From positions 1,870 to 24,619 of the forward strand of contig DLMV01000049.1 in assembly GCA_002478225.1 (NCBI GenBank): a stretch of 22,750 nucleotides of DNA, given 5' to 3'. Each line of letters opens with the position of its first letter. The stretch's first letter is position 1. The notes beneath the pieces were generated by a model. That model was given only the letters and a program-made list of their open reading frames with translations, was not told the DNA's origin and ran no database searches. The DNA is from Deltaproteobacteria bacterium UBA7527. GTDB lineage: Bacteria; Desulfobacterota; Syntrophorhabdia; Syntrophorhabdales; Syntrophorhabdaceae. Of the stretch, positions 6,166 through 14,386 are shown one piece after another. Both the position numbers and the translations under genes were made by a program.

Positions 6166-7374
6166 GATCATCTGTATCGTTCCATCCGGGATGAACAGGA
6201 CATCCGGCACCCTGCCCCTATATCTGTCATCGAGGTGACCGATCATATCCTCAAGGCTTTTATGCCAGAGGAGGTCCTCTTTTTTTCCGAACCAGAATTC
6301 ATTTGCGTGGTCCCTATACTGTGAGTAGATGTGTATCTTTTTTATTTTGCTGCTTTTCTTCCTCTCGCCAAAGGCAAGGCGTCCCCAGGCATCCTTTCCA
6401 AACCTGCCCAGAAGGTAATGGACTACCTGTCCCTCTGCAATGTCGCAGAGGACAACGACATCACCGCCCTCATCCTTAAGGAACTCCTCTGCCAGCGAGA
6501 GTGCGATCACAGCTTCGCTCGCCTTTCCATATGCGTTGGCTATGACAATATCGGCCTTTTTATGCGCCGGCGTCCTGTAATGCTGAGCAGCCTTTTCGGC
6601 CATCTCCCGATAAAGTCCGTCGGGGTGTCCGGCGTAGATATCTGTTGCAAGCGCACCGGTATTGATCATAACGTTAATAACGGCATCAAGACGCGCCATG
6701 CTGCCGCACTCCTTAATATCTTCAAGGAGGGGGTTGTTGCGGTACCTGCCGATGCCGTAACAGGTGTCCCAGTATTTTCTCAAAAGGGTTCCGTGGTGGT
6801 ATTCTATGGCATCAATATGGCTTATCGCAGGCATGACGATCTTATAGCCGCCCCCGAAACCGCAGAACGAGTGGGGGATAAGAGCGCCGATGCCTATCCT
6901 AAGGTCACACGAAAGAAATTCTTTGTTCACCATGACAGGCGTGCCCTGTTTCGTCCTGCCTATCAGTTCGCAATGCTCATAAGGATTGTGGTTGTAGACG
7001 GGGAACCTCTCCATGACCTCATTGCCCAGCTTTTTGCGGAATGACGCATTATCGAGGGGCGCATGGGTGCCGAGGGCGCAGATGAAGCGCACCTGCTCAT
7101 CCCTGACGCCGCTCTGATGAAAAAGGTCAAGGAGGTGCGGGACGATCTCATAAGTTCTTGTCGGCCGGGAGGTGTCGTCAAAGAGTATGCAGACCTCTTT
7201 CTTGCCTTTGATGAGAGACGCAAGGGGCTGAACCGCCTTCCTGAAATCACTTTGCGTAAGCGTCTTTTTCCCGTCCCCTTCCATGGCGAGGATCTGAGTG
7301 TTCCACCGAGCAGGAAGTGACAGGGAAAAGGTCAGGTCCCGGTTCCAGAGATCATGCTTTACGGCCATGTCCAT
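6163..7374 (-). CDS. LarA-family (DUF2088) nickel-pincer hydroxyacid racemase/epimerase homologue
   Basis: 403 residues of the lactate racemase LarA superfamily. Near the N-terminus is FDDTSRPT (65-72), matching the substrate-binding DDxTRP motif; ALGTH at 100-104 supplies H104; GALIPHSFCGFGGGYK gives H168 and K178; H194 follows. The 10- and 16-residue spacings from H168 to K178 to H194 equal those of Lactobacillus plantarum LarA (H174, K184, H200), where the lysine tethers the nickel-pincer nucleotide and the last histidine binds nickel. The enzyme is therefore probably an active 2-hydroxyacid racemase or epimerase; the substrate is unknown. Cofactor genes larB/larC/larE are not in the window. 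ATG at 7374 is preceded by AAGGAG, which overlaps the dctM stop. It is the last gene of a TRAP operon, suggesting the imported acid is its substrate. Confidence 0.85.
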   Translation of the reverse strand: MDMAVKHDLWNRDLTFSLSLPARWNTQILAMEGDGKKTLTQSDFRKAVQPLASLIKGKKEVCILFDDTSRPTRTYEIVPHLLDLFHQSGVRDEQVRFICALGTHAPLDNASFRKKLGNEVMERFPVYNHNPYEHCELIGRTKQGTPVMVNKEFLSCDLRIGIGALIPHSFCGFGGGYKIVMPAISHIDAIEYHHGTLLRKYWDTCYGIGRYRNNPLLEDIKECGSMARLDAVINVMINTGALATDIYAGHPDGLYREMAEKAAQHYRTPAHKKADIVIANAYGKASEAVIALSLAEEFLKDEGGDVVVLCDIAEGQVVHYLLGRFGKDAWGRLAFGERKKSSKIKKIHIYSQYRDHANEFWFGKKEDLLWHKSLEDMIGHLDDRYRGRVPDVLFIPDGTIQMI

Positions 7375-7376
7375 GG

Positions 7377-8660
7377 TTATCTCCTTATAAGCAGGTCAGG
7401 GAGAAGTAGGGAAAGCTTCGGAACATAGGTGATGACGAGAAGACATGCCAGGAATAAGAGGATATAGGGGAGCACCGCTTTGCCTGTCTCGATCAGCGAG
7501 CGCCTCATGATCGCCATTGACACAAAAAGGTTGAGGCCGAAAGGAGGCGTCAGGAACCCGCATTCGATATTGATGATCATTATGATGCCGAAATGCACAA
7601 AATCGATATTGTATCGGTTCAGCGTCTCGATCAGTATGGGCGATATGACGATGACGGCGGTGACGATATCCATAAGCCCGCCGATGATGAGCAGGACGCC
7701 GTTTATGGCAAGGAGAAAGAGCCACCGTTCCTTTACATTATCAATGATAAGCTCCGCAAGCTTCACCGGGATCTGCTCAACGGTAAGCAGCCAGATGAAT
7801 GTCATGGCGCACGAGAGTATGAAAAGAAGACTGCCCGAGAGTATTGCAGAGTCCCTGCAGATACCAAAGATCTTTTTAAACTTCAGTTCCTTATAGATAA
7901 AGAGCTCCACGAACAACGCGTAGACGACCGATACTGCGGCAGCTTCTGTGGGTGTGAACGCTCCGCCGTAGATCCCACCGAGGACGAGAAAAGGCAGGAA
8001 CAGTGCCCAGAACCCGTCTTTGATTATCTTTAGTCCCTCTTTGAAGGTGTGCTGCACCTCCGATCTCCACCCGTTCCTCCTGGCCATGAAATAGGAATAT
8101 CCGATGAGGCAGCAGCCGATGAAGATGCCAGGGAGGAAGCCTGCCATAAAGATCTCCGCAACGGATACGTTCATCACCAGCGCATAGAGTATCATCGGTA
8201 TGCTTGGCGGTATGAGGATGCCGAGAGATCCTGCGGATGTGAGAAGCCCGATGGAGAAACGTTCGCCGTAGCCTTCTTTAATGAGCGCCGGCATCATGAT
8301 GCTCCCGATGGCGATCACCGTTGCCGGCGACGAGCCTGATATGGCGGCAAAGAACATGCATGCCAGGATGGACGCCATGGCAAGCCCGCCGGTGAGCCTC
8401 CCGACGAAGAGCTTCATCACGTTGACAAGCCTGTTCGATATGGCGCCTTCCGCCATGATGTTGCCGGCGAGGATAAAGAATGGGACGCCGAGGAGAACGA
8501 AGTTGTCCAGGCCGTTGAACAGCTGCTGTATGAGGGATGTTAAAGGGGTCTTTGCGAAGAAAAAGAGGTAGACCGCTGTCGTGGTGACAAGGACGATGGA
8601 TATGGGCAGACTGAGGGTGAGGAGCACAAAGAAGCAGATAAATATAATGGTAAGGTTCAC
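7377..8660 (-). CDS. dctM: TRAP transporter large permease subunit (DctM)
   Basis: 427 residues, a normal DctM length, hydrophobic throughout with about 12 membrane spans. Family segments are clear: GVPFFILAGNIM near 58-69, the AAISGSSPATVIAIGSIMMP segment around 105-124, the ILIPPSIPMILYAL segment around 149-162, and a conserved C-terminal GFLTPPFGLNLFV. With DctQ and DctP it forms a sodium-driven tripartite importer for organic acids. Start is GTG at 8660, preceded by GAAGGAGA and overlapping the dctQ stop by 4 nt (GTGA). The gene ends 2 nt before the LarA-like gene, so the cluster is one transcript. Confidence 0.95.
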   Translation of the reverse strand: MNLTIIFICFFVLLTLSLPISIVLVTTTAVYLFFFAKTPLTSLIQQLFNGLDNFVLLGVPFFILAGNIMAEGAISNRLVNVMKLFVGRLTGGLAMASILACMFFAAISGSSPATVIAIGSIMMPALIKEGYGERFSIGLLTSAGSLGILIPPSIPMILYALVMNVSVAEIFMAGFLPGIFIGCCLIGYSYFMARRNGWRSEVQHTFKEGLKIIKDGFWALFLPFLVLGGIYGGAFTPTEAAAVSVVYALFVELFIYKELKFKKIFGICRDSAILSGSLLFILSCAMTFIWLLTVEQIPVKLAELIIDNVKERWLFLLAINGVLLIIGGLMDIVTAVIVISPILIETLNRYNIDFVHFGIIMIINIECGFLTPPFGLNLFVSMAIMRRSLIETGKAVLPYILLFLACLLVITYVPKLSLLLPDLLIRR

Positions 8661-9169
8661 GTCTCCTTCTTCCTCACTTTAGCATAAGGCTCATTCTTTA
8701 TGAAACTCCTGAAATGTTTGTAGGATTGTACAAAGAACCTGAAGGACATCGTGATGGAGAAAAGCGGTATCGAGATGTAAGGGATGAACATCGGCAGCTG
8801 CATGGCAGAGCTTTTCACGCCGAAGGATTGCAGCGTTGCAACATGTTTGATCCCGAAATAGATAAAAAGGACCGTAATGCAGCCGGAGATCAGGTAGGCT
8901 ACTGTCTTTATAAGGTGGCTTACCCTGTCGGGTGCGAACTCCGTGAGCGCCTCCATTGAGAAATGTGTTCCGTACTTAACGCCAATGGACGCACCGAGGT
9001 ATGTGCAGAATATGATCGTGTAGTTTGCCACCTCGCCGAACCAGACAAAGGTGTATGAGATGGTATATCTCAGCGCTGTCTCAATAAAGGTGAGCATTGC
9101 CACGCCGAGGAGAGTGAAAGCAACAAGAGAATCCTCTGCCTTGTTGAGGGTCTTTATAAGCTTGTCCAT
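8657..9169 (-). CDS. dctQ: TRAP transporter small permease subunit (DctQ)
   Basis: 170 residues with four membrane spans at about 14-37, 42-64, 83-110 and 124-148, the standard topology of the TRAP small subunit. Typical features are the FIETALRY segment (29-36) after the first span and GASIGVKYGTHFSMEAL (58-74) after the second. It links the binding protein to DctM in the membrane. ATG at 9169 has only a weak ribosome-binding site, and a long hairpin lies upstream; its stop overlaps the dctM start. Sequence conservation in DctQ is low, but position and topology settle the call. Confidence 0.92.
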   Translation of the reverse strand: MDKLIKTLNKAEDSLVAFTLLGVAMLTFIETALRYTISYTFVWFGEVANYTIIFCTYLGASIGVKYGTHFSMEALTEFAPDRVSHLIKTVAYLISGCITVLFIYFGIKHVATLQSFGVKSSAMQLPMFIPYISIPLFSITMSFRFFVQSYKHFRSFIKNEPYAKVRKKET

Positions 9170-9194
9170 ATATTACCGAGCGCTACGATGGTAT

Positions 9195-9235
9195 GGATTG
9201 GCAGGATGCAGATCTGGTCAGCAGCCTGCCAATCC
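9195..9235 (-). promoter_or_regulatory. 11-bp stem-loop between dctP and dctQ
   Basis: GGATTGGCAGG (9195-9205) pairs perfectly with CCTGCCAATCC (9225-9235) around a 19-nt loop. It lies directly after the dctP stop in the minus-strand transcript. No U-run follows in that direction, so it is more likely an mRNA-stabilising or attenuating hairpin than a full terminator. It would let the binding protein be made in excess over the membrane subunits. Confidence 0.6.
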
Positions 9236-9249
9236 TGACTGAGTCCTGC

Positions 9250-10257
9250 TTACTTTTTCTTTGAATAAAAGTCTATCTTCTTCATGTAGAAATCGTACAG
9301 TTCTGCGCCGTACACGCCTTTGTATTTATCGAGCACCGGCTTTACTGCCTTTTTGAAGGCTGCCCTGTCCGCAGCGGTCAGCACATAAACATCAACGCCC
9401 TGCGCCTTTGCCTTCTCCATTGCATCTGCCCGCCCTTTGGCGTTTCCGTCCCTGTTCGTCTTTATCTGGACCTCTGCCGCCTCCCTGAAGATCTTCTGCT
9501 GCTCGGGCGTGAGGGAGTTCCAGAAGGCCTTGTTCACAACGACAGGGCATTCGGTAAGGATATGATTCGTTACGGTTGCGAATTTGTTGACCTCTGTGAA
9601 CTTCATCAGGATTGAGGTGAAGAGAGGATTGTCCTGTCCGTCGATGACCTTCTGCTGGAGTGCGTTGTATATCTCGGGGAATGGCAGGGGGGTCGGGTTT
9701 GCCCCGAGCGTCTTGAATGTATCAATAAATATAGGACCTTCAATGACCCTGATCTTGAGACCTTTCAGGTCCTCAGGTTTCTTTATTGGTCTCTTTGAGT
9801 TGGTCATATCCCTGAACTCGTTCTCCGTATACCCTATGAAGACGAAACCCTTGGGGTCGCATAATTTCGCAAACCTCTCCTTTACCTCTTTGTCGTCAAG
9901 GACGTTGTATGCCACTGTGCGGTTCGGATAGATGAAGGGCAGCTCTATGATGCCCATCTCAGGGACGAAGTTCGCCAGTACGCTGGCAGTTACTGCGGTC
10001 ATGTGCAGCGTCCCTGCCTGGACCTGTTCTGTCATGGAACGCTCTCCGCCGAGCTGACCAAGAGGGAACACCTGCACCTCAAGCTCTCCATTGGTTTTTT
10101 CCGTTACATATTTTGCGAAGGCGACTGCCCCATGGTGCTGCGGATGGATAGGAGGCCCGACATGACCATATTTAACGATGGTTTTGGCTTCGCAGACGGC
10201 AAACGAGGAAAAAATAAGCGCTACGCCGATCAATACTGCCAGGATAATTCGTTTCAT
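9250..10257 (-). CDS. dctP: TRAP transporter periplasmic solute-binding protein (DctP family)
   Basis: 335 residues. A Sec signal peptide covers about 1-24 (MKR, hydrophobic core, cleavage after CEA). The mature part begins TIVKYGHVGPP and follows the DctP family: FPLGQLGGER (64-73), GLKIRVIEGP (166-175) with R170 at the position of the carboxylate-binding arginine, and the ALQQKVIDGQDNPL segment (199-212). It binds an organic acid in the periplasm and delivers it to DctQM. The preferred ligand cannot be read from sequence, but the arginine suggests a carboxylate and the downstream LarA-like enzyme suggests a 2-hydroxyacid. Start ATG at 10257 is preceded by AAGGGGG. It is first in the operon dctP-dctQ-dctM-larA-like and divergent from the ABC importer. 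Confidence 0.95.
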   Translation of the reverse strand: MKRIILAVLIGVALIFSSFAVCEAKTIVKYGHVGPPIHPQHHGAVAFAKYVTEKTNGELEVQVFPLGQLGGERSMTEQVQAGTLHMTAVTASVLANFVPEMGIIELPFIYPNRTVAYNVLDDKEVKERFAKLCDPKGFVFIGYTENEFRDMTNSKRPIKKPEDLKGLKIRVIEGPIFIDTFKTLGANPTPLPFPEIYNALQQKVIDGQDNPLFTSILMKFTEVNKFATVTNHILTECPVVVNKAFWNSLTPEQQKIFREAAEVQIKTNRDGNAKGRADAMEKAKAQGVDVYVLTAADRAAFKKAVKPVLDKYKGVYGAELYDFYMKKIDFYSKKK

Positions 10258-10295
10258 ACTGTTTCCCCCTTATTTTATTGTAGTAGTTTCAACAG

Positions 10296-10324
10296 ATTGT
10301 TATATAAAAATACAGTCTTGTCAA
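10296..10324 (-). promoter_or_regulatory. Weak candidate promoter for the dctP operon
   Basis: On the minus strand a perfect TTGACA occupies 10324-10319, followed by an AT-rich stretch with TATATAAC (10306-10299). No -10 hexamer stands at the ideal 17-nt spacing: TATAAC gives 14 nt and TAACAA gives 16 nt. No sigma-54 GG/GC pair was noticed. Confidence 0.3.
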
Positions 10325-10337
10325 ACAAAAAAACCCT

Positions 10338-10358
10338 TGAAGCAATGGATTGACTTCA
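10338..10358. promoter_or_regulatory. Imperfect dyad in the divergent dctP/ABC-importer control region
   Basis: The left arm TGAAGCAAT (10338-10346) and right arm ATTGACTTCA (10349-10358) are complementary apart from one bulged A. The site lies between the two divergent transcription units and overlaps a possible plus-strand -35 element (10350-10355). It could be a regulator-binding site; there is no regulator gene in the window to pair it with. The rest of 10258-10506 is AT-rich and non-coding. Confidence 0.3.
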
Positions 10359-10378
10359 TAAATTGCGCTAAATATGCT
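10350..10378 (+). promoter_or_regulatory. Possible distal promoter of the ABC-importer operon
   Basis: TTGACT (10350-10355), 17-nt spacer, TATGCT (10373-10378). It is a weaker match than the proximal promoter at 10441-10470 and overlaps the dyad. Confidence 0.25.
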
Positions 10379-10440
10379 AATAATAAAAAAGCGTGTTGTA
10401 ACGAACAAAACGGACATGCAAACTACCTGAAGGTTTAGTG

Positions 10441-10470
10441 TTGACAAAAGGGTATTAATGTTTTTATAGT
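10441..10470 (+). promoter_or_regulatory. Sigma-70-type promoter of the ABC-importer operon
   Basis: A perfect TTGACA (10441-10446) is separated by 18 nt from TATAGT (10465-10470), giving a start near 10477 and a leader of about 30 nt. A strong CAGGAGGGG (10491-10499) precedes the ATG at 10507. This is the best promoter-like sequence in the window. Confidence 0.6.
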
Positions 10471-10506
10471 TTGTTTGATTCCCTAAAAATCAGGAGGGGT
10501 GAAGTC

Positions 10507-11730
10507 ATGAGAAAAGTTATGTTATTTTCATTCGTTTTTGCAGCCATTTTCAGTCTCTTTCTTTTCACACCGTCATCCTATGCACAAAAGACGATCAAGG
10601 TTGGCATCGTCGATACCTATACGGGACCTGCAAGCGCTTTTACGATCGATGTCCGTGACGGGTTCGAGATGGCCATCAAAAAGATCAATGCAAAGGGCGG
10701 GATCCTCGGAAGAAAGGTCGAGTTTACAACGAGGGACGAGAAGTTCAAGCCTGATATCGGGTTGGCAATGGCCAAAGAGCTCGTGTTAAAAGAAAAGGTC
10801 GATATCCTCATGGGCACCATAAACAGCGCGACCGCCCTTGCCGTGTCTGATTTTGCCAAGAAAGAAAAGATCCCCTTTTTCGTCACCTTTTCCAAGAGCG
10901 AGAAGATCGTTGTCGATCAAGGGCATCGCTACGTCTTCAACATGAACGAGAATGCCATGATGGCAGGCCGGGCCGCCGGCTACGCGCTTGGCAAGAAACC
11001 CTATACAAAATACTGGATCGCCGGCGATGATTACGAATACGGCCACTCAATCGCCAACAACGTCTGGGAGAATATACAGAAAGTAAACTCGAAGGCGGTC
11101 CTTATCGGGCAGACCTGGTGGAAGGTCGGGGAAGCGGATTTTACTCCATACATTACCCAGATCCTTGCAGCGAAACCCGACTTTATCATAGTTGCAACAG
11201 GCGGCTCAGGAATGGTCAATTTCCAGAAAGCGGCAAAGGCAACGGGCTTAAGCCAGAAGATCCCATTCTACCAGCATACCGCCATTGAGCTTTCTGTGCT
11301 GAAGCCGCAGGGTCAGAATGCGCCGGAAGGCGTATTCGGGACAGCGAACTATTTCTTCTATTATCCTGATACGCCGGCGAACAAGGCCTTTGTAGATGAG
11401 TTCAAGAAGGCCTATAACAGGGAGCCGCGGATCGGCGCTCTCTCAGGGTATATGACGGCCCAGTATATCGCAAAGGCTTATGAAAAGGCAGGGGCGATCG
11501 ACAAGGAAAAGATGGTAACCGCCCTTGAGGGTATGGTGCTCGACAGCCCTGTAGGAAAACTGGAGATCCGAGCATGCGATCACCAGCTGGTGCTGCCAAT
11601 GTACTTCGGGAAGACAAAGAAGGACCCGAAATTTCCTGATTTTCTTGTAGCCGGCGATATTGAGACGATCACAGGGAAAGATTATATGCCTACCTGTGAT
11701 GAAGTCAGGAAGATGCGTAAATATAAATAA
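10507..11730 (+). CDS. Branched-chain-amino-acid-type ABC transporter substrate-binding protein
   Basis: 407 residues from ATG 10507; an upstream TTG at 10471 is rejected because it lies within or before the promoter-proximal leader and ahead of the strong ribosome-binding site. Residues 1-26 are a Sec signal peptide ending SSYA; mature protein starts QKTIKVGIVD. The two-lobed periplasmic-binding fold of the LivK type (Peripla_BP_6) is seen in GPASAFTIDVRDGFEMAIKKIN (about 40-61), GGILGRKVEF (64-73), the MGTINSATALAV segment (102-113) and GDDYEYG (173-179). Two cysteines in the C-terminal part (C357, C397) could form a disulfide. Such proteins bind amino acids, amides or aromatic acids; the ligand is not predictable here. 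First gene of a complete importer operon. Confidence 0.93.
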   Translation: MRKVMLFSFVFAAIFSLFLFTPSSYAQKTIKVGIVDTYTGPASAFTIDVRDGFEMAIKKINAKGGILGRKVEFTTRDEKFKPDIGLAMAKELVLKEKVDILMGTINSATALAVSDFAKKEKIPFFVTFSKSEKIVVDQGHRYVFNMNENAMMAGRAAGYALGKKPYTKYWIAGDDYEYGHSIANNVWENIQKVNSKAVLIGQTWWKVGEADFTPYITQILAAKPDFIIVATGGSGMVNFQKAAKATGLSQKIPFYQHTAIELSVLKPQGQNAPEGVFGTANYFFYYPDTPANKAFVDEFKKAYNREPRIGALSGYMTAQYIAKAYEKAGAIDKEKMVTALEGMVLDSPVGKLEIRACDHQLVLPMYFGKTKKDPKFPDFLVAGDIETITGKDYMPTCDEVRKMRKYK

Positions 11731-11763
11731 AATAGTAAAAAACACCAGGCAAGACAGGATGCT

Positions 11764-12663
11764 ATGGATTTTTTTTACGCGATCATTCCCCCAAAGGTCT
11801 TAAGCCAGATCTTTGTGGGGTTGAGCAGGACAACGATCCTTTTTATTGTATCCTCAGGGTTGAGCCTTATCCTCGGCGTACTTAGGATACCGAACGTTGC
11901 CCATGGGTCCCTTTATATGATAGGTGCCTTTATGGCCTATTCGCTCTCAGTGTTGTTCGGCGGAGGAGACCTTGGGTTCTGGATGGCATTGATAGGCGCC
12001 CCCCTTGGGGTGGCGATCATAAGCCTCGTTGCTGAGCGGGGGGTATTTCGGTATCTCTACGAGCGGGAACACCTCATGCTTCTTCTGCTTACCTTTGCGT
12101 TTTCACTTGTCTTTGGCGACCTTGTTAAGATCGTATGGGGTACGGAGTACAAGTCAGTGCCCGTGCCCCAGATGTTCCATGGTTTTGTCTATCTGTTCGG
12201 CGGGCTGCCTTTTCCGTTGTATAATCTCTTTCTTCTTATTGTTGGTCCCATAGTGGCAGTCGCCCTATGGCTTTTTGTCAACAAGACCAAGATCGGGAAG
12301 ATCGGGAGGGCAGCAGCGGTCGACAGGGAGATGGTCGGGGCCGTTGGGATCAATGTAAGCTGGGTCTTCGCGATCGTCTTTGTTATTGGATGCCTCCTCG
12401 CAGGACTTGGCGGTGTCCTTGTGGCGCCAACGGTAAGCGTGACGCTGGGGATGGACCACACGCTCATTATGGAGGCATTTCTTATCGTTATCATGGGGGG
12501 GTTGGGCAATATCTGGGGGGCCCTTCTCGGGGCGCTTATCTTTGGTCTGTCACAATCGCTTGGTATTTTAATATGGTCACAGTTCGGGATCATCTTTCCC
12601 TATGCCGCCGTGATAGTGGTGTTGTTGTTCAGACCCACAGGGCTTCTCAAATCCACATGGTAA
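11764..12663 (+). CDS. livH: ABC transporter permease, LivH family
   Basis: 299 residues, hydrophobic, with about eight membrane spans. The N-terminal segment GLSLILGVLRIPNVAHGSLYMIGAF (about 28-52) and the GGLGNIWGALLGALIFG segment near 240-256 are LivH hallmarks. With LivM it makes the channel of the importer. ATG at 11764 has only a short CAGGAT-type ribosome-binding sequence; it lies 33 nt after the binding-protein gene with no hairpin between, so the operon reads through. The livH name reflects family membership; the solute need not be a branched-chain amino acid. Confidence 0.93.
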   Translation: MDFFYAIIPPKVLSQIFVGLSRTTILFIVSSGLSLILGVLRIPNVAHGSLYMIGAFMAYSLSVLFGGGDLGFWMALIGAPLGVAIISLVAERGVFRYLYEREHLMLLLLTFAFSLVFGDLVKIVWGTEYKSVPVPQMFHGFVYLFGGLPFPLYNLFLLIVGPIVAVALWLFVNKTKIGKIGRAAAVDREMVGAVGINVSWVFAIVFVIGCLLAGLGGVLVAPTVSVTLGMDHTLIMEAFLIVIMGGLGNIWGALLGALIFGLSQSLGILIWSQFGIIFPYAAVIVVLLFRPTGLLKSTW

Positions 12664-12676
12664 CCAGGAGCTGACA

Positions 12677-13633
12677 ATGGTTCAAAGTAGAATGAGGGGG
12701 AAGGCTCAATTATACGTATATGCAGGCATTGTTGTCCTTTTCGTTCTGCCTCTTATTTTACCGAGATTCTATATCTACCTTACATCCATTATTTTATTGA
12801 CCGGTCTCCTGGCAACGAGCCTCAATCTTGTTCTTGGTTACGGAGGGATATTCCAGTTCCATCATGCCGTGTTCTATGGGGTCGGCGCATATGCGACAGC
12901 GCTGATGCTCACAAAAAGCGGCCTTTCCCCCTGGCTGAGCTTTATTGTGGGGCCGCTTGTATCAGGGTTTCTCAGCTTCATCATGGGCTTGATCTGCATC
13001 AGGCTTTCGAAGCTCTATTTCGGCATGCTCCAGATCTCCCTTGGATCCCTCGTGTGGATCATCGTGTACCGGTGGTACTCTTTTACCGGGGGCGATGACG
13101 GGATCCATGGCGTACCGTTGCCTGATATCATTTCGTCTCCGAACAGCGCTTACTACTTTACGCTTATCGTTACCGCGGCCTGTCTGTTTGTGACCTATAA
13201 GATGATAAGATCCCCCTTCGGGAGCGCCCTGCAGGGGATCCGGGACAACCCGGTGCGAAGCGAGATGATAGGGATAAATGTCAAACGCCACCAGCTCCTG
13301 GCGTTGATAATCGCAGGATTTTTTGCAGGCGTTGCTGGTTCCCTCTTTATTGTAGTGGATAATACCGTTTTTCCGGACATGCTCTTCTGGACGCTCTCCC
13401 TTGAGGTCCTTATCATGTGCCTCCTGGGCGGGTGGTTTACCTTCCTGGGGCCGATGCTTGGCGCTGCGATCATCATAATGCTGAGGACCTTTGTCAGCAC
13501 ATATACAACTTACTGGGCGCTCGTTCTCGGGGTATTGATGATGTTCGTGATCTTTTTCCTTCCCAACGGCGTGCTCGGGTACATAGAGGAAAAAATAAAA
13601 AAAGATTTCATCGAGCCGGTCATAAAGGAGTAG
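12677..13633 (+). CDS. livM: ABC transporter permease, LivM family
   Basis: 318 residues, hydrophobic, about eight to nine spans. Diagnostic segments are NLVLGYGGIFQFHHAVFYGVGAYA (about 50-73) and the cytoplasmic coupling region GIRDNPVRSEMIGINV (about 189-204) that contacts the ATPases. It is somewhat shorter than E. coli LivM because it lacks an N-terminal extension. ATG at 12677 follows CCAGGAG, 13 nt after the livH stop. The C-terminal KIKKDFIEP tail is charged. Second half of the importer channel. Confidence 0.93.
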   Translation: MVQSRMRGKAQLYVYAGIVVLFVLPLILPRFYIYLTSIILLTGLLATSLNLVLGYGGIFQFHHAVFYGVGAYATALMLTKSGLSPWLSFIVGPLVSGFLSFIMGLICIRLSKLYFGMLQISLGSLVWIIVYRWYSFTGGDDGIHGVPLPDIISSPNSAYYFTLIVTAACLFVTYKMIRSPFGSALQGIRDNPVRSEMIGINVKRHQLLALIIAGFFAGVAGSLFIVVDNTVFPDMLFWTLSLEVLIMCLLGGWFTFLGPMLGAAIIIMLRTFVSTYTTYWALVLGVLMMFVIFFLPNGVLGYIEEKIKKDFIEPVIKE

Positions 13634-13636
13634 CTG

Positions 13637-14386
13637 GTGTTAGAGGTAAAGTCTTTATCAAAGAGCTTCGACGGCTTCAAGGCCGTCAACAACGCAAACC
13701 TTGATGTTCAAAAAGGCGAGATCGTTGCTGTTATCGGTCCGAATGGGGCAGGAAAGACAACGCTGTTCAACCTCATTACCGGCATACTCAAGCCGGACAG
13801 CGGGACGGTGCATTTCAAAGGCGAGAACATAACAGGGTTCCCTCCGTATGAGATCTGCAGGAAGCGTATATCCCGTTCGTTCCAGATAGTCAATATCTTC
13901 CCCCGGCTCACGGTCTTCGAAAATGTCCAGGTATCAATACTCTCAAGAGAAAAAAGGACATGGAACCTTTTTACCCCATCGACGAAACTAGCTATAGATG
14001 AAACGAACCGGATCCTGGAGAGCGTTGGCCTTGTACAGAAAAAGGACCGAATGACGGCATTGCTCTCACACGGCGACAGTAAGGTGCTTGAGATAGCCAT
14101 GGCGCTGGGCGGCAATCCGGAGTTTCTTATCCTCGATGAACCGACAGCCGGCATGGCACCCGAAGAAACATTCCGCTGCATTGAACTTGTAAAGCGTCTT
14201 TCAGAGGAGCTTGGCCTGACGATCCTGTTCTGCGAACATGATATGGAGATCGTCTTCGGGATCGCGGACAGGATCATGGTGATGGTAAGGGGGGCGACGA
14301 TCGTTCAGGGTTCCTGCGACGAAGTGAGGTGCAATGAAGCAGTGCAGAACGCGTATCTCGGCGGGAGCGATGTATGCTTGATGTAA
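13637..14386 (+). CDS. livG: ABC transporter ATP-binding protein, LivG family
   Basis: 249 residues. Walker A GPNGAGKT (34-41), signature region LSHGD (143-147), Walker B LILDEPT (164-170) followed by AGMAPEE, and H-loop H201. The C-terminal extension with DRIMVMVRGATIVQG is typical of LivG. The signature is LSHGD rather than LSGGQ; departures at this place are normal in the LivG branch. Start is GTG 13637 with AAAGGAG 6 nt upstream, 3 nt after the livM stop. It couples ATP hydrolysis to transport with LivF; the 3' end overlaps livF by 13 nt. Confidence 0.94.
   Translation: MLEVKSLSKSFDGFKAVNNANLDVQKGEIVAVIGPNGAGKTTLFNLITGILKPDSGTVHFKGENITGFPPYEICRKRISRSFQIVNIFPRLTVFENVQVSILSREKRTWNLFTPSTKLAIDETNRILESVGLVQKKDRMTALLSHGDSKVLEIAMALGGNPEFLILDEPTAGMAPEETFRCIELVKRLSEELGLTILFCEHDMEIVFGIADRIMVMVRGATIVQGSCDEVRCNEAVQNAYLGGSDVCLM

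Noticed and set aside
6331..7044. 237-residue plus-strand frame opposite the LarA-like gene
   Set aside because: The minus strand encodes intact LarA motifs across the same bases; this frame has no recognisable content.
10471..10506. TTG start extending the ABC binding protein by 12 residues
   Set aside because: It would place charged residues ahead of the signal peptide and ignore CAGGAGGGG before ATG 10507.
10258..10506. Sigma-54 promoter for the dctP operon, as known for some dct genes
   Set aside because: No GG-N10-GC element with suitable flanks was seen on the minus strand.
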